Both the position numbers and the translations under genes were made by a program. A stretch of DNA of 37,497 nt from Bryobacteraceae bacterium (lineage in GTDB: Bacteria; Acidobacteriota; Terriglobia; Bryobacterales; Bryobacteraceae). The stretch spans positions 1 through 37,497 of the forward strand of contig JAICXC010000043.1 in the NCBI GenBank assembly GCA_025980665.1. The letters are read 5' to 3'. Positions 7,113 through 14,482 of the stretch are shown in pieces (positions within the stretch are counted from its first letter, which is position 1; each line of letters starts with the position of its first letter). The notes beneath the pieces are model-generated. The model made no database searches. It was not told where the DNA came from and worked only from the letters and a program-made list of their open reading frames with translations.

Positions 7113-8804
7113 TTAATCCCGCAGCGACGTTTCCAAGAACGCCCGCAGACGATGGCTCCGGCTGGGGTGCCGCAGCTTGCGCAGCGCCTTCGCCTCGATC
7201 TGCCGGATACGCTCACGCGTCACCGCAAAGTGCTGGCCGACCTCTTCCAAAGTATGCTCGCTGCCGTCCTGCAATCCGAAGCGCATCTTGATGATCTTCT
7301 CTTCGCGCGGGCTCAGCGTCTTGAGGACTTCTGCCGTCTGCTCGCGCAAATTCAGATTGATCACCGCTTCGGATGGCGACACCACGCGCCGGTCCACGAT
7401 GAAGTCTCCCAGATGCGACTCTTCTTCTTCACCCACCGGTGTTTCGAGGGAAATCGGTTCCTGCGCGATGCGCAGCACCTTACGCACCTTGCCGACCGGC
7501 AGTTCCATCTTGACGGATAGCTCTTCCGTGGTAGGCTCGCGACCCAGATCCTGCTGCAACTGGCGCTGGATGCGCACCAGCTTATTGATGGTTTCGATCA
7601 TGTGCACCGGAATCCGAATCGTCCGGGCTTGATCCGCAATCGCGCGGGTGATGGCCTGCCGCACCCACCACGTCGCATAGGTGGAAAACTTGTAGCCGCG
7701 CAGATAATCGAACTTATCGACAGCCTTCATCAGGCCGATGTTGCCTTCCTGGATCAGGTCGAGGAACTGCAGCCCACGGTTGGTGTAACGTTTGGCGATA
7801 GAAACCACGAGCCGCAGATTCGCCTCGATCAATTGCTTCTTGGCGACCTCGGCTTCCATCTCGCCGCGCTCGACGATGTGCAGCGTGCGCCGCAACTCTG
7901 TCGCGCTGGCGCCCGATTCCTCTTCGTGATGCTGGATGCGCTGGCTGTGCGATCTCAGTTCCTTGCGTAGCGTAGCCGTGCCACCGGAAGCTCCATTGGG
8001 AGTAGACGCTTCCAGTTTCCGTTGAATGCGCGCGATCTCTTTTTCCAGCGGCCGAAGATCTTCTACAGCTTTCCGAAGGCTACCCGCCAGGGAGCGCCGT
8101 GATGTCGAGGCGAAAGGAATCCCGCGGATCAGCCTGGAGGTAAGCACCATGGTACGCGCCAGGCTCCAACGCAACGACCGGTGCGCCTTGGGCTTCATCC
8201 CCCGGGAAATTGCCTGCAATTTCTGGCGGAATTGCTGGGCTTTCTTGTAATGTTTTTCGATTTCCGCGATGATTTTCAGCAGCTCGTCCGCTTGCTCGGT
8301 GACGTTCTCATCGGTGACCACCAAGTCGGGCATCACCAGAATGTCGCGCACCGTGGACGGATCGTGGGTAACCGTTTCGGCCAAGGCCAGAATTTCACGG
8401 ATCACCAGCGGCGAACGGGAGAGCGACTTACGCACGGCGGCCTGTCCGCGTTCGATGCGTTTGGCCAGCTCAATTTCACCTTCGCGCGTGAGCAGCGGTA
8501 CGGTGCCCATCTCGCGCAAATACATGCGTACTGGATCGTTAGTCTTGTCGCTGAAATCCTGGACCAGGTCCAGGTCGGTGGGCTCCTCGCCCTCCTCAAG
8601 CTTCTTGTCGAACTCGACTTTGGGTTCTTCCAGGATTTCGACGCCGGCGGTGTCGAGTTCACTGAGCAGGTCGTCCAGCTCGCGTCCGCCCGTCGCGAAT
8701 TCGTCCGTCAGCAGCTCGTTGACTTCGTCGTAAAGGACGTAGCCCTTTTCCTTGCCCGAGTCCATCAGCTGTTTTAGCCGGCCGACTTTTTCTTCGCTTG
8801 CCAC
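7113..8804 (-). CDS. rpoD: Primary sigma factor RpoD (sigma-70)
   Basis: A 563-residue housekeeping sigma factor. Region 1.1 is the acidic N-terminus (about 1-80). Region 1.2 is [21 protein letters not shown] long non-conserved insert (about 195-290) precedes regions 2.1-2.4, which contain [34 protein letters not shown] and [17 protein letters not shown]. Region 3 follows, then region 4 with [15 protein letters not shown] and the helix-turn-helix [20 protein letters not shown]. These features allow -10 and -35 recognition. The start is GTG with GGGGA upstream. It lies 110 bp after dnaG on the same strand, the classic macromolecular-synthesis arrangement. Confidence 0.97.
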   Translation of the reverse strand: MASEEKVGRLKQLMDSGKEKGYVLYDEVNELLTDEFATGGRELDDLLSELDTAGVEILEEPKVEFDKKLEEGEEPTDLDLVQDFSDKTNDPVRMYLREMGTVPLLTREGEIELAKRIERGQAAVRKSLSRSPLVIREILALAETVTHDPSTVRDILVMPDLVVTDENVTEQADELLKIIAEIEKHYKKAQQFRQKLQAISRGMKPKAHRSLRWSLARTMVLTSRLIRGIPFASTSRRSLAGSLRKAVEDLRPLEKEIARIQRKLEASTPNGASGGTATLRKELRSHSQRIQHHEEESGASATELRRTLHIVERGEMEAEVAKKQLIEANLRLVVSIAKRYTNRGLQFLDLIQEGNIGLMKAVDKFDYLRGYKFSTYATWWVRQAITRAIADQARTIRIPVHMIETINKLVRIQRQLQQDLGREPTTEELSVKMELPVGKVRKVLRIAQEPISLETPVGEEEESHLGDFIVDRRVVSPSEAVINLNLREQTAEVLKTLSPREEKIIKMRFGLQDGSEHTLEEVGQHFAVTRERIRQIEAKALRKLRHPSRSHRLRAFLETSLRD

Positions 8805-8914
8805 ACTTCCCCGATTCGTTCTTCGCTATGGCCCGATTCAGTTTCGCTTGCGGATCACCCGGCTATTCGATCCGCCGGATGGATCATCTCCGAATGCATT
8901 TCAGTGTACAACAA

Positions 8915-10675
8915 TCATCCGCCGGAGGTCGCCCGGCTTTCTCGCTCCAAACGACTCAACTCCGCCATCCAAGATAGCGCCTCCTCCACTCGTCCTTCGC
9001 GCTCGGCGGACTTCACTCGCGCGCGCAATTCGGCGACCTGGCGTTTCCGAAAATCGCTCTCCAAACGGCGAAGGCAAGCCTGCGCCTGTTCCCATGACAC
9101 AGCTTCCCCTGAAGATTCATCGGCAGTAACCGCGTCACGCAATAGCTCCTTCCCAGGCGCCTCTAAACGGCCCTCAAGCGCGGAATAGGAAAAGTTTGCA
9201 TCTGCCCCGGCCACCTGCCGCAAAGCTTCGAAAATCTCACGGGTTACGAAGCTCTCGGTCAGCTCCGGAAGCAGCGTGGGCAGCATTTCGGCGCGCGCGC
9301 GATCGCTTGAAAGCAACGCATTCAGCAGGATCCGCTCCATGTGCGGAATGCCGCTGGCTGGCGCCGCTTGCGGAACCGGCGCGCGGCGGGTGGCCGCCGA
9401 TTTCTTGAATTGGTCCAGCACCAACCCGGGATCTACACCCAGATACGAAGCCAAATCGTTGACGGTAGCCGCCTGTTCGAGTTTGTCGCTGATTTTCTGC
9501 ACTGCCGGCAATAGAAACTTGAACGCCGCCACCTTTCCGTCCGACGTCTTCATATCGAAACGCGTTCGCGCCCGATCGGCCAGCCAATGAAAATAGGTCG
9601 ACGCGCCGTCCAATTTCGCGCGATAGGCCTCCGCTCCGTTTCGCTTACAGTATTCGTCCGGGTCGAGGCCACCATCCAGCGCAACCACGCGAACATGCAA
9701 CCCTTCATCCAGCAGAAGTTGAATTGCTTTTTCGGTGGCATTCGCGCCCGCCGTATCCGGATCGAAATTTACGACCACGGTATCGGCATGGCGATGGATG
9801 GTCCGGACCTGGCCGTTCGTGAGCGCCGTGCCGCAGCTCGCGACAACTTCCCTCACCCCCGCGGCGTACACCCCGATCACGTCCATATACCCTTCGACCA
9901 GTACTACACGCCCCGAACGGCGCACGGCTTCTCGCGCGCGGTGGAGGTTATATAAGACAGATGTCTTTTTATAAATGGGCGTTTCGGGAGAGTTCAAGTA
10001 TTTTGGCTGGTCATCATCATTCATCGCCCGCCCGCCGAAAGCAATGACTTTGCCCGATTCATTGTGAATCGGGAACATTAAGCGGCCACGGAAATTGTCG
10101 TAATACCCTGTCCCCTCATTCCGCTTGCGTACTAACCCGGAGGCTTCCATCTGCTCCGGGGAAAAGCTCCGTTCCGAGAGCCTCCGCGTAAGAACCTGGC
10201 CGGAAGGCTCAGCGTAGCCCAACTCAAAGGTATCGATCACTTCCTGCGAAACGCCGCGTTTGGCAAGATATGCCCGCGCCTCCGCGCCCTGCGGACTCCG
10301 CAAATTATCTTGAAACAGGCGCGCAGCGATCGCATGCATGTCCATCAGCGCGCCACGCTGCTTCGACTCCGCGTCCGAATAGTCCGAGCGCTTGGGCAGC
10401 GGAACACCGTGACGCTCGGCCAGCATCTTAGCTGACTCCCAAAAACTCAGTCCTTCGATCTCCTGGACGAACCTGATGACGTCGCCGCCCACGCCGCAGC
10501 CGAAACACTTGTAGAACTGGCGTGTCTGGTTCACATTGAAGGAGGGCGTCTTTTCCTGATGGAAGGGGCACAGTCCCTTGTAGTTTGCAGTGGCGCCCAA
10601 GCGTTTGAGACGCACGTATTCTCCCGCCACCTTGACGATGTCGATCGACGACTTAAGCTGTTCAGCGAAGTCCAT
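8915..10675 (-). CDS. dnaG: DNA primase DnaG
   Basis: A 586-residue primase that makes RNA primers for chromosome replication. The N-terminal zinc ribbon has CPFHQEKTPSF and FYKCFGCGVGGD, that is Cys-x2-His and Cys-x2-Cys. The catalytic core includes RGRLMFPIHNESGKVIAFGG and the TOPRIM motifs VVLVEGYMDVIGVYAAGV and VVNFDPDTAGANA, whose Glu and Asp residues bind Mg2+. The C-terminal part, helical, is where DnaB helicase would bind. The ATG at 10675 begins MDFAEQLKSSIDIVKVAGEY, the standard primase start. It is upstream of rpoD in one likely operon and divergent from a small gene at 10774. Confidence 0.97.
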   Translation of the reverse strand: MDFAEQLKSSIDIVKVAGEYVRLKRLGATANYKGLCPFHQEKTPSFNVNQTRQFYKCFGCGVGGDVIRFVQEIEGLSFWESAKMLAERHGVPLPKRSDYSDAESKQRGALMDMHAIAARLFQDNLRSPQGAEARAYLAKRGVSQEVIDTFELGYAEPSGQVLTRRLSERSFSPEQMEASGLVRKRNEGTGYYDNFRGRLMFPIHNESGKVIAFGGRAMNDDDQPKYLNSPETPIYKKTSVLYNLHRAREAVRRSGRVVLVEGYMDVIGVYAAGVREVVASCGTALTNGQVRTIHRHADTVVVNFDPDTAGANATEKAIQLLLDEGLHVRVVALDGGLDPDEYCKRNGAEAYRAKLDGASTYFHWLADRARTRFDMKTSDGKVAAFKFLLPAVQKISDKLEQAATVNDLASYLGVDPGLVLDQFKKSAATRRAPVPQAAPASGIPHMERILLNALLSSDRARAEMLPTLLPELTESFVTREIFEALRQVAGADANFSYSALEGRLEAPGKELLRDAVTADESSGEAVSWEQAQACLRRLESDFRKRQVAELRARVKSAEREGRVEEALSWMAELSRLERESRATSGG

Positions 10676-10758
10676 ACGTACTGCGGGCGGATCATGCGCC
10701 TGACTACGGGGGAGGGACGCCTTAAATTATCCCATGCGGTTTCAAAACATTCTCATGC

Positions 10759-10764
10759 TAAAAT
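10759..10764 (+). promoter_or_regulatory. Possible -10 box, TAAAAT, for the 61-residue gene
   Basis: TAAAAT ends 9 bases before the ATG at 10774. No good -35 box lies 16-18 bp upstream. If used, transcription would start at or close to the start codon. See the window-wide finding on leaderless starts. Confidence 0.35.
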
Positions 10765-10773
10765 GCTCTGGGG

Positions 10774-10959
10774 ATGTCTGTAGAGGAATTTAAGAAGCAT
10801 ACGGAGCGCAAACTGGAAGCAGTGCGCTGTCCCGATCATCGACAGCCGCCCCGTCTGAAGTTCCAAGGCGCCACTCTGCGCGACGTCACTATCCAGATGA
10901 GCGGTTGCTGCTCGAAGCTCCTGGAACTCGCGAATAGGGCTATCGCCGACCGGCAATAA
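10774..10959 (+). CDS. Small Cys-containing protein of 61 residues, unknown function
   Basis: A compact soluble protein, MSVEEFKKHTERKLEAVRCP onward. The N-terminal half is a charged amphipathic helix; then come Cys19-Pro-Asp-His, suggestive of a metal or redox site, a beta-like stretch (RLKFQGATLRDVTIQMSG), Cys45-Cys46 and a C-terminal helix (KLLELANRAIADR). The Cys/His set (CPDH and CC) could bind a metal. I do not recognise a named family. It is read away from dnaG and converges on the glycosyltransferase gene, whose 3' end overlaps by 20 bp. The coherent alternation of polar and hydrophobic positions argues that it is a real gene. It lacks a clear ribosome site beyond CTGGGG. Confidence 0.65.
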   Translation: MSVEEFKKHTERKLEAVRCPDHRQPPRLKFQGATLRDVTIQMSGCCSKLLELANRAIADRQ

Positions 10960-12166
10960 TGTGCGCAAGCTCTGCCGCCCGATCGGAGAACCGTTGTGAG
11001 CGTGCGAACTCCCCGGCGGCCGCGCCCATTTGTTTACGACGTTCTTCATCGGTCAGCAGACTCGCAATCGCCGCGCGCAATCCCGATGGTGGCACCAGTT
11101 TGCCAAACTCTTCCCGCATAACGCTGCGTGCGCCCGTGGTGTCCAGGCACACCGCCGGTAATCCTGCCGCCAGTGCTTCCAGCAGTGTTAAGCCGTAACT
11201 TTCGTGGCGCGACGGAAACACGTACAGATCCGCTAACACAAAGAAGCCCCGCTTGCGCTCGCCAATAACGTATCCGGGGAACACCACGTGTGTGCGTTTT
11301 AGGCGCGCAGCCATAATGCGCAGCTTCTCCAGGAAACGTCGGCCTTGCATAAACGCGGCATCGCCGCATACAAACAGCCATAGTGGATATCTCGGGAAAT
11401 CATCGCGCTGCTCCCATTCGAGGAGAGCTTGCAAAAGCAGGTCCTGCCCCTTCTCCGGTGAAATCCGGCTAAGCGTCAACAGCACCCGCGCATTCTCCGG
11501 CAAACCGAATTCCCGGCGCAGCGGCGCAGGATCCGCAGGCGCATCCGGATTCCAGTTACCCCACGGCAGCACATGGATTTTCTCTCTCGGGCAATCGGGA
11601 TAGCAATGTAGCAGCACGTCGCGCATTCCGTCCGACGGCACAATCAAGCCTCGCGAGTGACGTACGCTCGCTTCCTGTTTTTCCCAGACCAACTTCGCCA
11701 TTTCCGGCAAAACTTGCTTGAGCCGCCGATACCATCGCACGGTGGTTTCCGGCGCGATCAGGCCGCGGCCGTAGATCGCTGCGACGTAAGCCACCACATC
11801 CACGTGATAGATCGTGTAGACACGATAGCCGCGCGCACCCAGCGCCGCGAAGTCCGGACCTTCGGAAATATCGTTTGCCAGAACCACCGTCTGCGCTGGA
11901 TCGTGCCGCATGATTTCGGCGGTCGAGGCGCGTTCAAAATCGCGGCAAAACCGGGCATAGGCGCGCTCACCGAACTGGACCAATTCGCCGCCGCTGGGGG
12001 CGGAGCTTCGCAGAATGTCAGGCGTGATGGTTTGTAATTCGAATGGCTTCGTGCGTGACCACTCCACAACCAGGTGTTCGAATACGGCCGCTCCGCCGCC
12101 CAACGGCACAGCTTCCCTGGAGAAACCGCCGTGCGCGGCCGTGTAGATGGCCTTAGGTATATTCAA
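10940..12166 (-). CDS. Glycosyltransferase, GT4 type
   Basis: About 408 residues with the GT-B fold of family-4 glycosyltransferases. The C-terminal donor-binding domain has VLLTLSRISPEKGQDLLLQA, and FPSRHESYGLTLLEALAAG, the family's E-x7-E motif that contacts the nucleotide-sugar. Its N-terminal domain (GGAAVFEHLVVEW, LANDISEGPDFAALGARGYR) is specific to a sub-branch I cannot assign to a substrate. Start is uncertain: no ATG fits at the conserved NIPKAIYTAAHGGFS, so I place it at the TTG at 12166; an ATG at 12187 is possible. Either start overlaps the 3' end of the phosphatase gene, so the two are probably translated together. The product is likely cytoplasmic. Confidence 0.87.
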   Translation of the reverse strand: MNIPKAIYTAAHGGFSREAVPLGGGAAVFEHLVVEWSRTKPFELQTITPDILRSSAPSGGELVQFGERAYARFCRDFERASTAEIMRHDPAQTVVLANDISEGPDFAALGARGYRVYTIYHVDVVAYVAAIYGRGLIAPETTVRWYRRLKQVLPEMAKLVWEKQEASVRHSRGLIVPSDGMRDVLLHCYPDCPREKIHVLPWGNWNPDAPADPAPLRREFGLPENARVLLTLSRISPEKGQDLLLQALLEWEQRDDFPRYPLWLFVCGDAAFMQGRRFLEKLRIMAARLKRTHVVFPGYVIGERKRGFFVLADLYVFPSRHESYGLTLLEALAAGLPAVCLDTTGARSVMREEFGKLVPPSGLRAAIASLLTDEERRKQMGAAAGEFARSQRFSDRAAELAHIIAGRR

Positions 12167-13844
12167 GCACCAGCGCGGTGATGTCATCGCGAATGACGCC
12201 GCCCTCGACAAACACGTCGAGCGTGCTCAGCAGCACCTTGTGAAGGTCCACGGCGCTTAGCGATGCGTTTTCACGCAGGCAACTTCGCAACCGCTCGGTG
12301 TCGAAGAACTCGCCCGCTGCATTTTCGGCCTCGGTCAGCCCGTCGCTGTAGATCACGATCTTGTCGCCGGTCTCCAGTTGCATCTGGACCACCTGAAACT
12401 GCGCTTCCGCGAGCATGCCCACCGGCATCCCGGAAGTGTGCAGCTTGCGCAAGCGTCCGTCAGCGCTCACCAGAAATGGCGCGCAATGCCCGGCGTTCGC
12501 ATAGCTGAGAAGTCCTTCCGAATTCACCATGCAGTAGAACACGGTCGCGTATTTTTCCCCGCGGGCGCGCTCCAGAAGAAAGCGATTCAGGTGCGACATA
12601 GTCGGCTCGATCTCGGCAAAATCGCCCGAGGCCATAAGAAAAGCGCCTTGCAAAAGGCTAGCCAGCAGCGCCGAGCTGACGCCCTTCCCCGACACGTCGG
12701 CGACCACCGCAGCCCATACATCCGCGGATACTTGCCGGACGTCGAAATAATCGCCGCCAACTTCATTGGACGCCCAGCTAGATCCGGCCGCGCGAAACCA
12801 ACCTTCGCTGGGCAACGATACCGGCGCGAGACCCTGCTGGATGTCGCGCGCAATTTTGAGCTCGCTTTCCATACGCAGCTTTGTGCGCTGGTCCTCCATC
12901 AGCCGCGCGTTCTGGAGAATGGTCGAAGCCTCAATCGCCAGCGTAGTCAGCACCTCGCGATTCCCCGCCGAGAGATCCGCAGGGGAGAGGCGCGAATCGA
13001 GATACAGCAATCCCACGGTTTGCTGGGCATGCGACGCGACGCGGGTCTCTTCCATGGATCCGCTTTGCACCAGCACCAGGGGAACGCACACGGCGCTGCG
13101 CAGCTCCAGCGCGGCCACGCTGCGGTCGAGTGAATCTAGCGTTTCTTGGCCGGGATTAAACGACATCGATAACAGCTCGCGGCGCGAGTTTAGCGCACGC
13201 TGAATTACGGACGTCGGCACGCGCAAATCGCTGGCGTCGAGCGGCTGGCCAGCCAGATCCCGCGATACCGATACCTCCAGCGTGTCGCCTTTGCGAAGCA
13301 GCAGGAATCCGCGTTCACAACCCGTAACGGCGAGCGCTGCGTCCACCACCGCCGTAAGAACTTCTTGCGTTGACAGCGAGTTTTGCAGCGCGCGCGCTAC
13401 TTCTACCAGCGATCGAAGCTTAGCTAGGTTGTTGTCTCCCATGCCCGCGGTCCCGGACGTGGACGAGATCTTATCCATGATGCGATTGATCTCCCCGGCT
13501 TCGAGCGTAAAGGTCAATTGATAGGATTCCGGAACTCCCAGGTCGATGCGATCCGAGTTGCGCAGGACATGGCGCGCGACGCGTTCGCCGTTGACCCAGG
13601 TGCCGTGCCGGCTGTCCAGATCCTCCAGCACATACTGGCCTTTTTCGGCAATGATGCGGGCATGCGTGCGAGACGCTCGGTTATCGCGCAAAACCAGATT
13701 ATTATCGGGCTGGCGGCCGATTAGGAAAGGCAGCGCTTCAATGGCGGTTCGCGTGCGCTGGCCTGACGGATTCAAGACCACCAGAGCGGCCGGCGGCAAA
13801 CCCGTGCGGGCATCCGCCTGCCCTGTAGCGACCGGAGCCCCCAT
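12153..13844 (-). CDS. FHA-GAF-SpoIIE/PP2C protein phosphatase
   Basis: A 563-residue signalling protein. FHA domain at about residues 20-115, with LIGRQPDNN and RASRTHARI (the Arg/Ser/His residues that bind phosphothreonine). A GAF domain follows at about 150-320 (SLVEVARALQNSLSTQEVL through LLYLDSR). A short linker helix leads to the PP2C/SpoIIE (RsbU-like) domain from about 340: NEVGGDYFDV, VADVSGKGVSSALLASLLQG, YSDGLTEAENAAG and RDDITALVLEY, including the metal-binding Asp residues. Such proteins dephosphorylate anti-sigma antagonists or kinase targets. FHA implies docking to a phosphoprotein, possibly a Hanks kinase such as the one at 4999 (inference). Its ATG overlaps the fur stop (ATGA). 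Confidence 0.93.
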   Translation of the reverse strand: MGAPVATGQADARTGLPPAALVVLNPSGQRTRTAIEALPFLIGRQPDNNLVLRDNRASRTHARIIAEKGQYVLEDLDSRHGTWVNGERVARHVLRNSDRIDLGVPESYQLTFTLEAGEINRIMDKISSTSGTAGMGDNNLAKLRSLVEVARALQNSLSTQEVLTAVVDAALAVTGCERGFLLLRKGDTLEVSVSRDLAGQPLDASDLRVPTSVIQRALNSRRELLSMSFNPGQETLDSLDRSVAALELRSAVCVPLVLVQSGSMEETRVASHAQQTVGLLYLDSRLSPADLSAGNREVLTTLAIEASTILQNARLMEDQRTKLRMESELKIARDIQQGLAPVSLPSEGWFRAAGSSWASNEVGGDYFDVRQVSADVWAAVVADVSGKGVSSALLASLLQGAFLMASGDFAEIEPTMSHLNRFLLERARGEKYATVFYCMVNSEGLLSYANAGHCAPFLVSADGRLRKLHTSGMPVGMLAEAQFQVVQMQLETGDKIVIYSDGLTEAENAAGEFFDTERLRSCLRENASLSAVDLHKVLLSTLDVFVEGGVIRDDITALVLEYT

Positions 13845-14329
13845 CAGACGGCCTGCTTTTCTCCCTGGTCTTCTTTAGCGCGCAAGTCGTCCTTGGCCCG
13901 CAGGGCTTGGCAGTGGGAGCAGTATCCGCCGATTTCTGTGCGCGCAAAAGCGATCTCGAATCCGAATTGCGATTGTACCTGGCCGCGAACGGCCTGGAGC
14001 TGTTCGCCGAAAAATTCCTCGACCCGGCCGCAACGCAGGCATATGATATGCGCGTGCTCTTGTTTCAAGCGGGTCTCATAATAATGCTTTTCACCCTCGA
14101 AATGCGCCAGATCCAGCTCGTCCACCAAGCCGCCTTCCTTAAGCAGCTTCAGCGTGCGATACACGGTTACGCGGTTGAGCTTGGGATCCTTTTCCTTGGC
14201 CATCTGATACAGACTCTCGGCGTCCAGATGCAGACCGGAGTTGTCGATCAGATCGAGCAACAAGCGCCGCTGGCGCGTGAGGCGGACGCCCCGCTCGCGT
14301 AAAGAATCCTGGATACCGGAGCTGGCCAT
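13844..14329 (-). CDS. Fur-family metal- or peroxide-responsive repressor
   Basis: A 161-residue regulator. The N-terminal winged helix contains RLTRQRRLLLDLI and the recognition helix VTVYRTLKLLKEGGLV. The dimerisation half has HAHIICLRCGRVEEF and YCSHCQALR, the two Cys-x2-Cys pairs that hold structural zinc in Fur/PerR/Zur proteins. Whether it senses Fe, Zn, Mn or peroxide cannot be read. The C-terminal tail is charged (KDDLRAKEDQGEKQ). It heads the operon with the FHA phosphatase and glycosyltransferase through a 4-base ATGA overlap. Upstream is a long inverted repeat (14346-14418) that could be its own operator. Confidence 0.93.
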   Translation of the reverse strand: MASSGIQDSLRERGVRLTRQRRLLLDLIDNSGLHLDAESLYQMAKEKDPKLNRVTVYRTLKLLKEGGLVDELDLAHFEGEKHYYETRLKQEHAHIICLRCGRVEEFFGEQLQAVRGQVQSQFGFEIAFARTEIGGYCSHCQALRAKDDLRAKEDQGEKQAV

Positions 14330-14345
14330 GGCGCTTCTACCTAAC

Positions 14346-14418
14346 AGCCCGCAAAACGGAGCACGGCGGGCATCGTTACATGTTCGCCTGCAAGGGGCCG
14401 CCGCGCCCTTTGCGGGCT
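14346..14418. repeat. Inverted repeat with 10-bp arms upstream of the fur-type gene
   Basis: AGCCCGCAAA (14346-14355) and TTTGCGGGCT (14409-14418) are exact reverse complements, 53 bp apart, in the divergent region between the Fur-family gene and the permease. Arms could be binding sites for one protein or form a long stem in RNA. No T-run follows, so it is not a typical terminator. Confidence 0.6.
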
Positions 14419-14482
14419 AGTAAGAGATTAGCATGGCGTAGCGAAGGTGTCAGCGGTTCCTACAATGGCGTACAAATAGGGA

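Noticed and set aside
6801..7520. Long plus-strand reading frame antisense to rpoD
   Set aside because: It lies mostly over the conserved sigma-factor frame and its protein has the Arg/His-rich bias of a shadow. Only the small hicBA remnants in other frames at its beginning are meaningful.
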